64,000 bases of DNA, from positions 231,434-295,433 of the forward strand of contig NZ_JNFA01000025.1 of the NCBI RefSeq assembly GCF_000766865.1, read 5' to 3'. The position numbers and the translations under genes are program-made. Position 1 is the first letter of the stretch. Every line of letters starts with the position of its first letter. Origin of the DNA: Listeria booriae (GTDB lineage: Bacteria > Bacillota > Bacilli > Lactobacillales > Listeriaceae). The notes under the pieces were generated by a model. It was not told the origin of the DNA and made no database searches. It saw nothing but the letters and a program-made list of their open reading frames with translations. Below, piece by piece: positions 35,843 through 43,530 of the stretch.

Positions 35843-35871
35843 TTTAAAAGCCCTTACATCTATGCTAAAAT
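35843..35871 (+). promoter_or_regulatory. Promoter of the GNAT gene at 35902
   Basis: TTTAAA at 35843-35848, 17 bases, TGC-TAAAAT extended -10 ending at 35871, then AGAAGGAGTGAGG before the ATG. Confidence 0.6.
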
Positions 35872-35901
35872 GAGCAACAAACCAAGAAGGAGTGAGGATT
35901 T

Positions 35902-36456
35902 ATGGAAAGCTACTCATACGTGTTAGCAGAGCACCAAACGATTCAAACGGAACGCCTTATTTTGCGTCCAATTACTTTAACCGATGCACGAGATATTTTT
36001 GAATACGCCTCGGATGAAGATAATACGAAATTTGTTTTTGATACACATCCTGATATTGATCATACGCGCAAGCAAATCGCCGAATACTTCGTAGCTACAC
36101 CGCTTGGAAAATACGGTATTACGCTCGCTGAAACGGGCAAACTTATTGGCACCATTGACTTGCGAATTGATACAACAGCAAAAAGTGGCTGCCTAGGCTA
36201 TGCGCTAAATAAAGCATTTTGGGGCAACGGCTACATGACCGAAGCAGGATTCGCGTTGCTGGACTTGTCTTTTAACAAGCTAGAATTAGAACGCGTTTTT
36301 GCGACACATGATGTTTGCAATCCAGCGTCTGGAAAAGTGATGCAACGCCTTGGTATGACATACGAAGGAACATTGCGGAAGAGCCGATTAGCGAAAAAAG
36401 TACTGGTGGACGATGCGTATTATTCCATTTTAAAAGAGGAATATATAGCCAAATAA
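35902..36456 (+). CDS. GNAT family N-acetyltransferase (RimJ/RimL type)
   Basis: The 184-residue protein contains I-Q-T-E-R-L-I-L-R-P-I near 18, L-G-Y-A-L-N-K-A-F-W-G-N-G-Y-M-T-E-A for acetyl-CoA binding and N-P-A-S-G-K-V-M-Q-R-L-G-M-T-Y-E-G. It is of the type that acetylates ribosomal proteins or small amines; the substrate is unknown. It stands alone on the plus strand between minus-strand units and ends at a bidirectional terminator. Confidence 0.9.
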   Translation: MESYSYVLAEHQTIQTERLILRPITLTDARDIFEYASDEDNTKFVFDTHPDIDHTRKQIAEYFVATPLGKYGITLAETGKLIGTIDLRIDTTAKSGCLGYALNKAFWGNGYMTEAGFALLDLSFNKLELERVFATHDVCNPASGKVMQRLGMTYEGTLRKSRLAKKVLVDDAYYSILKEEYIAK

Positions 36457-36491
36457 AAGAGCCATAGCTTCGCGCTACAGCTCTTTTTTTA
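36457..36491. terminator. Bidirectional terminator
   Basis: Hairpin AGAGC-ca-TAGC/GCTA-ca-GCTCT with A-run and T-run flanks, shared by the GNAT gene and the iron-transport operon. Confidence 0.85.
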
Positions 36492-37430
36492 TTTCAAACT
36501 ATCGCCAACTTCTTTCACCATTTCAGCAACAGATTCTAATCCGCCACCTGACAAATACCAGTATTCCGGATTTAAATACACAATATGATCGTTTTTATAC
36601 GCATTTGTCTTCTTCACAAGTTCATTTTCTACTACAGATTTCGCTGAGGATTCGCCGCCTACTGCCGCGCCGCGATCAACAACGTAGATATAATCTGGAT
36701 TTTTTTCTGCGATGTATTCAGACGAAACGCTTTGACCATGTGTTGATGCTTCGATATTAGGATCTGCTGGTGTAACGCCAAGTACATCGTGAATCAGGCC
36801 GAAGCGCGATCCAGGACCGTAAGCACTCATTTTGCCATCATTGGCTAGTAGGATAAGACCTGTTTTGCCTTCTGGAACGCTTGCTTTGACGTCAGCGACT
36901 TGTTTATCAATCGCATCTAATTGCTTCTTCGCCTCGTCTTCTTTTCCAAAAATGCTCGCGATAGTGTTGACGTTCGTTTGGAAAGACTTCATGTAATCTT
37001 TTGCGTCCACGCCTTGATAAATCGTTGGTGCAATATCGGAAAATTTATCGTAAGAATCGGATTGGCGACCGGAAATAATGTTTAAGTCTGGTGCCGCCTC
37101 GTTTATTTTTTCAAAGTCAGGTTCTTTTAAACCGCCAAGATCTGCGTATTTATCCGCCGCAAAATCATTGAGGTATTTCGGTAAAGATTGTTTCGGCAAG
37201 CCTGCTACGTTGTTAGATAAACCTAGTGCTTGCAACGTATCCAATGTTCCAAAGTCAAAAACAACGACTTTTTCTGGATTTTGTTTGACTTTCGTTTCGC
37301 CAAGCTCGTGTTTAATTGTTAGTTCCTTCGCTGTCGTTTCCTCGTCCGCCTTTGTTTTCTCATCCGTGCCACATGCAACGGCAAATACCGCTAAAAGCAT
37401 CAACATTGCTGCCATTAGTAATTTCTTCAT
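36489..37430 (-). CDS. yclQ: Siderophore-binding lipoprotein (YclQ/FatB type)
   Basis: The 313-residue lipoprotein has a signal ending A-V-A-C-G-T (Cys20) and a class III binding fold with N-P-E-K-V-V-V-F-D-F-G, L-P-K-Y-L, L-N-I-I-S-G-R-Q and Y-I-Y-V-V-D-R-G. These are close to YclQ and FatB, which bind petrobactin or related catecholate siderophores. It is last of four genes behind a Fur box. The exact siderophore cannot be inferred. Confidence 0.82.
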   Translation of the reverse strand: MKKLLMAAMLMLLAVFAVACGTDEKTKADEETTAKELTIKHELGETKVKQNPEKVVVFDFGTLDTLQALGLSNNVAGLPKQSLPKYLNDFAADKYADLGGLKEPDFEKINEAAPDLNIISGRQSDSYDKFSDIAPTIYQGVDAKDYMKSFQTNVNTIASIFGKEDEAKKQLDAIDKQVADVKASVPEGKTGLILLANDGKMSAYGPGSRFGLIHDVLGVTPADPNIEASTHGQSVSSEYIAEKNPDYIYVVDRGAAVGGESSAKSVVENELVKKTNAYKNDHIVYLNPEYWYLSGGGLESVAEMVKEVGDSLK

Positions 37431-37487
37431 CTACTTTAACCACCCTTATCTATTTTTTAACCCCTTACTGTGCTAATTTCACCTCCT

Positions 37488-38246
37488 TTATTTGAAATAC
37501 ACGCCAATTCGATTATCGTTTATAAGCGCAATCGGAATCGGCATATCAAAAACTTCCTGCAATACCTCTTCTTGAATCATCTCTGTAGTCGCACCGTGCG
37601 CAATGACTTCACCATTTTTAAGCGCCACAATGGAATCGGAATAACACGAAGCAAAATTAATATCGTGCAAAACAAGCAACACCGTTTTATCTAACTCATC
37701 GACCAACCGCCGCAAAAGTTGCATAATCTGCACGGAATGTTTCATATCTAAATTATTAAGCGGCTCATCTAGCAAAATATAATCTGTATTCTGCGCAATA
37801 ACCATCGCAATATAAGCGCGCTGTTGCTGACCACCACTTAGTTCATCAATATATCGTCCAGCTAAACTAGTGAGTTCCATGTATTCCAGCGCCATCTCAA
37901 TAAACGCCTCATCTTCTTTCTGAAGACGTCCCTTCGAATGCGGAAAACGACCAAATGCCACCAAATCCCGCACCGTTAAGCGCATTGTCACATGATTGCT
38001 TTGCTTCAGGATCGACAACCGTTTTGCCAGCTCATCCGATTTCCAATCATCCAGCGCCACACCATCCACATGCACCGTTCCACCGTCCGCCTTCATCAGC
38101 CTCGCCATAATCGAAAGCAGTGTACTTTTTCCTGCACCATTCGCGCCGATGAAAGACACAATTTGTTTTTCTGGAATCGCCAAATCAATGTTTTGAAGCA
38201 CCGCTTTTGCCCCGTAATTTTTGCCGATATTTCGCACTTCAATCAT
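37488..38246 (-). CDS. yclP: Siderophore ABC transporter ATPase (YclP type)
   Basis: The start at ATG 38246 (M-I-E-V-R-N-I-G-K) overlaps the upstream permease stop as ATGA and follows GAGGGGGG. The 252-residue ATPase has Walker A G-A-N-G-A-G-K-S-T, signature [10 protein letters not shown] and Walker B Y-I-L-L-D-E-P-L-N-N-L-D-M-K-H-S. The N-N-L-D-M-K-H-S form is typical of YclP/FatE-like ATPases. Confidence 0.85.
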   Translation of the reverse strand: MIEVRNIGKNYGAKAVLQNIDLAIPEKQIVSFIGANGAGKSTLLSIMARLMKADGGTVHVDGVALDDWKSDELAKRLSILKQSNHVTMRLTVRDLVAFGRFPHSKGRLQKEDEAFIEMALEYMELTSLAGRYIDELSGGQQQRAYIAMVIAQNTDYILLDEPLNNLDMKHSVQIMQLLRRLVDELDKTVLLVLHDINFASCYSDSIVALKNGEVIAHGATTEMIQEEVLQEVFDMPIPIALINDNRIGVYFK

Positions 38247-39184
38247 AATTTCGCCCCCCTCAAAAGCAAATACAAGAAATAAACACCGCCGCACAAGTTA
38301 ATAATGACACTGATTGGCGTATTAAAATGGAAAATCCGCTCCGCCAAAAGCTGCCCACCCACGAGCGCCACTAAGCTAATCAGACTCGCTCCAATCAACA
38401 ACTCTGCATGCCGATGTGTCCGCAAGAACTGATACGCCACATTCGCTACAATCAAACCGAGAAACGTAATCGGTCCAACGAGTGCAGTCGCCACAGAAAC
38501 GAGCACCACAATCACCATCAATAGTCGCTTCACCATTTTGTTATACGGAATGCCTAGATTCACCGCTTGATCCTTGCCCAGCGCCAATACATCCAAATAC
38601 TTCACGAACGGCCATAAATACCCAATCGCTGCTATAAAAATCACAATCGCCACAACTAAAATCGACGTATTCACATTGTTAAAACTAGCAAACATCTTAT
38701 CCTGCACAATCTGGAATTCATTCGGATCAATCAACATCTCCATAAACGACGCAAAACTCGAAAACAACGTCCCACAAACAATACCGACTAACAACAAGAA
38801 ATAAATGTTCCGTCCATTCCGCTTAAACATCAACCAGTACAAAACAAATGCAAAACCCATCATTAGCAGTACTGACAAAAAGAAATTCCAACGCCCACTT
38901 CCAAGCCGCATCAACGCCTGCGAGCCAAAAATAAAAACAAGTGATGTTTGCAACAACATGTACAGCGAATCCAGTCCCATGATCGACGGTGTTAAAATCT
39001 TATTTTGCGTGATAGTTTGAAACACAACCGTCGAAACCGCAATCGCCACACCTGTAAACACAATCGCTACTAGTTTCGTCGACCGGAGTGTAAGCGCGAA
39101 CGCGGGATTTCCGCCCATAAACAAAAACAAATAACTAGCCATCAAAATCACAACAATACCTGCTAAAATCCAATTTTTACGCAT
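38243..39184 (-). CDS. yclO: Siderophore ABC transporter permease (YclO type)
   Basis: The 313-residue FecCD permease has about nine helices, S-T-V-V-F-Q-T-I-T-Q-N-K-I-L-T-P-S-I-M-G near 56-75 and V-G-P-I-T-F-L-G-L-I-V-A-N near 229. It differs in sequence from the second permease of the operon, so the channel is a heterodimer. It overlaps the upstream permease by eight bases. Confidence 0.85.
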   Translation of the reverse strand: MRKNWILAGIVVILMASYLFLFMGGNPAFALTLRSTKLVAIVFTGVAIAVSTVVFQTITQNKILTPSIMGLDSLYMLLQTSLVFIFGSQALMRLGSGRWNFFLSVLLMMGFAFVLYWLMFKRNGRNIYFLLLVGIVCGTLFSSFASFMEMLIDPNEFQIVQDKMFASFNNVNTSILVVAIVIFIAAIGYLWPFVKYLDVLALGKDQAVNLGIPYNKMVKRLLMVIVVLVSVATALVGPITFLGLIVANVAYQFLRTHRHAELLIGASLISLVALVGGQLLAERIFHFNTPISVIINLCGGVYFLYLLLRGAKL

Positions 39185-40127
39185 ACGCTTTTCTCCTCAT
39201 TAGCAGATAAATAAAAATCGCGCTCCCGATAATCCCGACCATCAGGCTAATCGACACCTCGTAAGGGTAAATAATGACCCGCCCCAGCACATCGCAAAAA
39301 AGCAAAAATGTCGCGCCAAAAACCGCCGTATCAAAAAGCGTCTTCTTCATGTTATCGCCCCGATAAATCGAAACAATATTCGGCACAATCAGCCCCAAAA
39401 ACGGAATCATACCAACCGTCAGAACAACCGAAGCCGTAATAAACGCCACAATTACTAAACCAATCCGCATAATCGCCTTATAAGAAAGTCCTAAATTCCG
39501 CGAAAACGTCTCGCCCATACCAGCAACCGTAAACTGATTCGCATACAAATACGCAATTACCAGCAACGGCACCGCCACATAAAGCAGCTCATACCGCCCT
39601 TTTAGAACCATCGAGAAATCGCCTTGCAACCAAGAAGAAATGTTCTGAATCAAATCGAATTTATACGCAAAAAATGTCGTAATCGAACTCAAAATCCCGC
39701 CAAACATCAAACCAACAAGCGGAATAAAAATCGTATCTTTAAACGGAATCCGTTCTAATATTTGCATAAAAATAAATGTTCCCAATAATGCAAATAAAAA
39801 TGCCACACCCATTTTCACTAACGGACTCGCCGTCGTAAACACAAGCAACGATACCAATATTCCAAGCCGTGCCGCATCCATCGTCCCTGCTGTCGTCGGC
39901 GAAACGAATTTATTTTGCGTTAAACTTTGCATAATCATGCCGCAAATACTAATGCCAGCACCTGCTAATATAATACTCACTAACCGCGGGATTCTACTTA
40001 TCCAAATAATATCCCATTGTTCGCTCGTCAACGTAAATATATGTATGATAGAAATCTTCTGTACGCCAACAAATACCGATAATAGCGCCAGTATCACAAA
40101 AACAACAAGAAGAATCGCCCTCTTCAA
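39177..40127 (-). CDS. yclN: Siderophore ABC transporter permease (YclN type)
   Basis: I prefer the TTG at 40127, giving M-K-R-A-I-L-L-V-V, because AAGGTGG lies at a proper distance; a GTG at 40139 would overlap that site. The product of about 316 residues has nine or ten helices, I-M-Q-S-L-T-Q-N-K-F-V-S-P-T-T-A-G near 64 and V-G-M-I-P-F-L-G-L-I-V-P-N near 238. It is first in the operon and directly follows the Fur box. Confidence 0.82.
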   Translation of the reverse strand: MKRAILLVVFVILALLSVFVGVQKISIIHIFTLTSEQWDIIWISRIPRLVSIILAGAGISICGMIMQSLTQNKFVSPTTAGTMDAARLGILVSLLVFTTASPLVKMGVAFLFALLGTFIFMQILERIPFKDTIFIPLVGLMFGGILSSITTFFAYKFDLIQNISSWLQGDFSMVLKGRYELLYVAVPLLVIAYLYANQFTVAGMGETFSRNLGLSYKAIMRIGLVIVAFITASVVLTVGMIPFLGLIVPNIVSIYRGDNMKKTLFDTAVFGATFLLFCDVLGRVIIYPYEVSISLMVGIIGSAIFIYLLMRRKAYA

Positions 40128-40150
40128 GCAATCACCCACCTTTTATAATT

Positions 40151-40169
40151 GAGAATGATTTTCATTATC
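40151..40169 (-). promoter_or_regulatory. Fur box of the yclNOPQ operon
   Basis: The forward sequence GAGAATGATTTTCATTATC matches the classical 19-base Fur box GATAATGATAATCATTATC at 16 positions. It lies just downstream of the predicted transcription start, where Fur-Fe would block transcription. Confidence 0.9.
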
Positions 40170-40181
40170 GTTTATAAATCC

Positions 40182-40210
40182 ATTCTAAAGGATAAAAAAT
40201 CAGATGTCAA
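40182..40210 (-). promoter_or_regulatory. Promoter of the yclNOPQ operon
   Basis: Minus-strand TTGACA (forward 40205-40210), 17 bases, TAGAAT (forward 40182-40187). The start would fall near 40175, next to the Fur box. Confidence 0.75.
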
Positions 40211-40261
40211 TAACATGTTGCCATTTGAGCAAATAAAAAGTGTTTGGGGCATAACCTAAAT

Positions 40262-40382
40262 AAATCGGCGACAAGCGCTCGCATTCCGAGAGTTTGGCGG
40301 ACTTCCGGTTCTCACATACACAAGTATGCTCCGCTTCCGGCTTCCACCAAACTCTCGGAATACAAACGCTTTCGCTCGATTT
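40262..40382. repeat. 121-bp palindromic intergenic element
   Basis: Two imperfect inverted arms of about 46 bases run from AAATCG at 40262 to CGATTT at 40382. They share an uninterrupted core ATTCCGAGAGTTTGG (40273-ish onward, inverted as CCAAACTCTCGGAAT). The 28-base centre carries a further small hairpin CATAC-acaa-GTATG. No T-run follows, so it is not a simple terminator. It could be a MITE- or REP-like repeat or a structured RNA. The rest of the 372-base gap holds the iron-operon promoter on one side and a SigB-like promoter on the other. Confidence 0.8.
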
Positions 40383-40461
40383 GTGTAAAGCCAAACTTTT
40401 CATCCTACCCAAAGTAAATGGCTCGGCGGTTTTGCTTTAGCTTGAGTTTTGTCCCAGTCTT

Positions 40462-40486
40462 GTTTTAATTTACCGATTTGGGGTAA
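40462..40486 (+). promoter_or_regulatory. SigB-like promoter of the small protein gene
   Basis: GTTTTA at 40462-40467, 13 bases, GGGTAA at 40481-40486. This fits the general-stress sigma-B form GTTTAA-N12-15-GGGTAT and no good sigma-A promoter is evident. The leader is very short, ending in AAAGGAGG. Confidence 0.5.
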
Positions 40487-40511
40487 GGAACAAGAAAGGA
40501 GGTTTTAAAAA

Positions 40512-40682
40512 ATGACCAATTCTAAGAAAAGTCAGACCTCACAAGCGATTCACACCCCGAAAATAAGTGACGCTCTGCCACACGAAAAAGAGAAGAAACC
40601 ATTCGCGGAGAACATTCATGGGAAGCCGCATCAACAAACACACGATTCCCATCAACAGTTCCATCGTAAAATTTTAAAATAA
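40512..40682 (+). CDS. 56-residue His/Lys/Gln-rich small protein
   Basis: ATG at 40512 follows AGAAAGGAGG at ideal distance. The frame encodes 56 residues, starting M-T-N-S-K-K-S-Q-T-S and ending Q-Q-F-H-R-K-I-L-K. It is rich in Lys, His, Gln and Ser, with two H-x-K/H-Q patches and no hydrophobic stretch, so it should be soluble and perhaps unfolded. A terminator follows directly. I do not recognise a family. The strong ribosome site, SigB-like promoter and terminator argue for a real gene, possibly a general-stress protein. Confidence 0.7.
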   Translation: MTNSKKSQTSQAIHTPKISDALPHEKEKKPFAENIHGKPHQQTHDSHQQFHRKILK

Positions 40683-40684
40683 TC

Positions 40685-40728
40685 GGTAATCTCCGAAAGT
40701 CGCTTATTTTTGGCTTTTGGAGATTTTT
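40685..40728. terminator. Bidirectional terminator
   Basis: Inverted repeat AATCTCC-gAAAG/CTTTTGGAGATT with a T-run on the right, between the small protein gene and the LapA-like gene. Confidence 0.8.
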
Positions 40729-40958
40729 TGTTGTCCACCAGTTGCCAATTTGCGTTTTTTCCGTGTGCGGTAATAATTAAAGCAAATCACGAGTAGCGCA
40801 CCTGCCACAACCGAGCCTAGAATAACAATGATTAGCGGCCACTGCACAGTCCAAAACATGAGTTGTACATCCACCGTTCCCATATTTGTCGTACCGAAAA
40901 CAATAATTAAAATTGCAATAATAATACCGACGATTACTTGCCATTGAACTTTCATCAT
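40704..40958 (-). CDS. LapA-domain small membrane protein (DUF1049)
   Basis: The 84-residue protein has two membrane helices (residues 6-25 and 40-62) and a basic tail (Y-Y-R-T-R-K-K-R-K-L). The first helix ends in F-G-T-T-N and is followed by V-D-V-Q-L-M-F-W-T-V-Q-W-P-L, the usual LapA/YrvD pattern. LapA proteins help assemble lipopolysaccharide in Gram-negatives; in Gram-positives the function is unknown. It starts at the first of two ATGs, behind GGAGGG. Confidence 0.8.
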   Translation of the reverse strand: MMKVQWQVIVGIIIAILIIVFGTTNMGTVDVQLMFWTVQWPLIIVILGSVVAGALLVICFNYYRTRKKRKLATGGQQKISKSQK

Positions 40959-41194
40959 GCGTCCCTCCTTTTCTCTCTAGTATACCCGATTCTGCCAAAA
41001 ACAAAAATACATAACTGCCTAAATTTGCTTCTCTCTTGCCCGTTTTAGTAGAATAAAGAATGTACTAATGAATACACTCATAACGAGTTTGATATTAATT
41101 TCACAATATTTCTATTACCTAATCACCTATAACCCATTGCCTGCCAATCGATATCACCTAAAACTGATGCACTCATTTTGTGGCTTGATATAAC

Positions 41195-41228
41195 TTTGTC
41201 CAACTTTCCATTTTTAAATCTGGACAAA
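41195..41228 (+). promoter_or_regulatory. Inverted repeat upstream of the PRD regulator gene
   Basis: Perfect 8-base arms TTTGTCCA (41195-41202) and TGGACAAA (41221-41228) separated by 18 bases, just upstream of the -35. It is a candidate operator, perhaps for autoregulation. The rest of the 374-base gap is AT-rich, and I see no gene in it. Confidence 0.45.
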
Positions 41229-41245
41229 TTAGCTATTTGTTTATA

Positions 41246-41274
41246 TTGCTTAAATGTAGAGCGAGTCATAAGAT
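41246..41274 (+). promoter_or_regulatory. Promoter of the PRD regulator gene
   Basis: TTGCTT at 41246-41251, 17 bases, TAAGAT at 41269-41274. Confidence 0.5.
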
Positions 41275-41332
41275 AAAGGAGAGGAAAGGCGCACTGCTTT
41301 CATAGGAATTTTTCGCGAAAGGAAGAAGCATA

Positions 41333-43429
41333 ATGTACCTATCTGCACGTTCACGAATCATTTTAGAAAAAATCTTGGCGGTACAAGGTGACATCTCGAT
41401 TGCGCAATTAGCCTCGTCACTTGACGTCAGCGAACGAACGGTCCGGCGCGATTTGAAAGAAGTCGCTGGAACGTTACAAGAATTCCAATTAACACTCGTC
41501 AAACAAGGCGGCCGACTCACTGTCAAAGGGCTAGCGACACACCGCGAACATATTAAACGCAACATCCTAGAACTGACAACAAACGATTTCACACCTGCCG
41601 AACGTCAACAAACGTTGTTACGCGTCCTTTTAAATGCCTCTGAACCGGTGAAACTGATTGCGCTGGCTAACAAACTATCGGTAACAGTAGCAACGGTGAG
41701 CAGTGATTTGACGCGGTTAGAAGAAGATTGGAACGGCAAAATCCACATTGCTCGCAAACGCGGAATCGGTGTTGTTTTAGAAGCTAGCATCCTTGAAAAG
41801 CGCGAATTGTTGTGGGAACTGCTTCTCATGACCATCCCGAAAGTCAAGCTATACCGCATGTTCCGAGACATCCTTGACGAGAAATACGACACAATCAACG
41901 AAAAGCTAACCGATTTTATCGACATCACATTGTTACAAATGTGCGACCCGATTATTAGCAAATGGATGAAAAAACTGTCCTACGAAATCAGCAACGACTC
42001 CTACATAAACCTACTTACTTACCTAACTATCACGGTGCAACAAATTTCAAAAGGCAAAATCGTCGGAAATAACAGTGGAAATCATATTTTCTTACAAGAA
42101 TATCCCGAGTTTGATATTGCCGAACGTATTTTGCGTGATTGTTTGCCTGATCTTCCCGAGATTCCTGAGAGTGAAGTTACCGAGCTGACAATGCTCGTGC
42201 TGGAATCAGAAATTCGTACTGGCCAAGATGTTTTTTATCGCAATGAAAAAGTCCAAGCAATTCGGATCGCCAAAAAACTGATTTCCCGTGTCGCCAAAGA
42301 AATTGATACGCCGCTATCGCAAATCGCCATTTTAAAAGGTTTGACGGAGCATATTCAATATTCGATTATTCGTTTGAAGAAGAAGATGCCGATGAGTAAC
42401 CCGCTTTTAGAAATGATTAAAGCTGAGTTTCCTGAGCTTTTCCAAATCGTGCATCGGGCCGCAAGTGAGGTTTATCCTTTCTCGCAAATTCCGGAAGAAG
42501 AAACTGGTTTTATCGTTCTTCATTTTGAAGCTGCGATTATTCATTCGGAGAACATTCGCCCGTATAGCGCATTGATTGTGACTTCGCGCAGTAGCGGTAT
42601 TAATACGTGGCTACAAGCGAGATTTAGAAAGCGCTTACCCAAATTGAATAAGATGAAGTTTATTACACCGATTGATTTGATGAAAGAGAGCAATTTGGAT
42701 AAATACGACTTGATTCTCTCGACATCTCACTTGGAAAATTTCACGCATGACTATCAATTTATTAGCATTTTCTTTACGGATAATGAAGTGAACGCGATTG
42801 ACGCAAAGCTTGAAAACATCGCCAGCCGCAAACAAAGTGAAGCCTTCCCTGCGGAAATCACATCCACGACAGATTTTGAAACGGCGTTATCCAGTTTGAC
42901 CGCCATGCAACGGTATTATGACTTGATTATTGCGCTGATTCAGGCGACGTATTTAACGACAAGTAGTGTGATGACGCGGAATCGTGAAGATAATTTACGC
43001 GCATTTAGTCAGGAAATGGCGCAACATACCGATTTCACTGCGGACAATCTTTATCAACAATTAAATCAGCACGAACATAAACGCAAAGTGTTAGCCTGTG
43101 GTTCCAATACCGCGATGTTCCTCATTAACACCGATGTTGCAGCGGCTTCGATTCATATTTTCAGCTCGAAGCACAATATCGAACTACACATTGCGAACGA
43201 AGGCAAAACCAATATTTCGAACATCATTGTTTTTCTACTCCCAACAACACTGACAAGCGAAGAAATCGAGATTTTTACGTACCTCGTAACAATGCTTGCA
43301 GAAGATGAAACCGCAACAACCATAATCGAATCTAGCCAACTTGAAAAAATGCGTAACATGATTCTTGCAATCCTTCAAGAATTTTTAGAACAAAAAAACA
43401 TCCGACATATTCGCACAATTGGCTACTGA
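41333..43429 (+). CDS. PRD-domain transcriptional regulator, MtlR/Mga-like, partly degenerate
   Basis: The 698-residue protein has a first helix-turn-helix at 5-45 (I-A-Q-L-A-S-S-L-D-V-S-E-R-T-V-R-R-D-L), a second near 85-130, two PRD domains (about 185-290 and 295-400), an EIIB-like domain (about 408-500) and an EIIA-like C-terminus. PRD2 keeps its histidines (T-E-H-I-Q-Y-S and I-V-L-H-F-E), but PRD1 lacks both. The EIIB loop reads V-T-S-R-S-S-G-I-N, with no cysteine. No sugar PTS genes are near; the gene precedes kbl and tdh on the same strand, so I infer that it controls threonine use. AtxA/Mga-type regulators are the closest concept. Confidence 0.8.
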   Translation: MYLSARSRIILEKILAVQGDISIAQLASSLDVSERTVRRDLKEVAGTLQEFQLTLVKQGGRLTVKGLATHREHIKRNILELTTNDFTPAERQQTLLRVLLNASEPVKLIALANKLSVTVATVSSDLTRLEEDWNGKIHIARKRGIGVVLEASILEKRELLWELLLMTIPKVKLYRMFRDILDEKYDTINEKLTDFIDITLLQMCDPIISKWMKKLSYEISNDSYINLLTYLTITVQQISKGKIVGNNSGNHIFLQEYPEFDIAERILRDCLPDLPEIPESEVTELTMLVLESEIRTGQDVFYRNEKVQAIRIAKKLISRVAKEIDTPLSQIAILKGLTEHIQYSIIRLKKKMPMSNPLLEMIKAEFPELFQIVHRAASEVYPFSQIPEEETGFIVLHFEAAIIHSENIRPYSALIVTSRSSGINTWLQARFRKRLPKLNKMKFITPIDLMKESNLDKYDLILSTSHLENFTHDYQFISIFFTDNEVNAIDAKLENIASRKQSEAFPAEITSTTDFETALSSLTAMQRYYDLIIALIQATYLTTSSVMTRNREDNLRAFSQEMAQHTDFTADNLYQQLNQHEHKRKVLACGSNTAMFLINTDVAAASIHIFSSKHNIELHIANEGKTNISNIIVFLLPTTLTSEEIEIFTYLVTMLAEDETATTIIESSQLEKMRNMILAILQEFLEQKNIRHIRTIGY

Positions 43430-43530
43430 CCTTAGGTAACACCGTGCTTGCGCCATGCTCCAACCCCATCCGAGCCCACCGCAAGCGCGATAACTATAAT
43501 GATAAATCATAAAATAGGAGGCAATACCAG

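Noticed and set aside
40200..40412. A 70-residue minus-strand coding frame over the palindromic element
   Set aside because: The frame follows the inverted repeat, has no ribosome site and gives a Cys/Arg/Ser-rich sequence without domain features.
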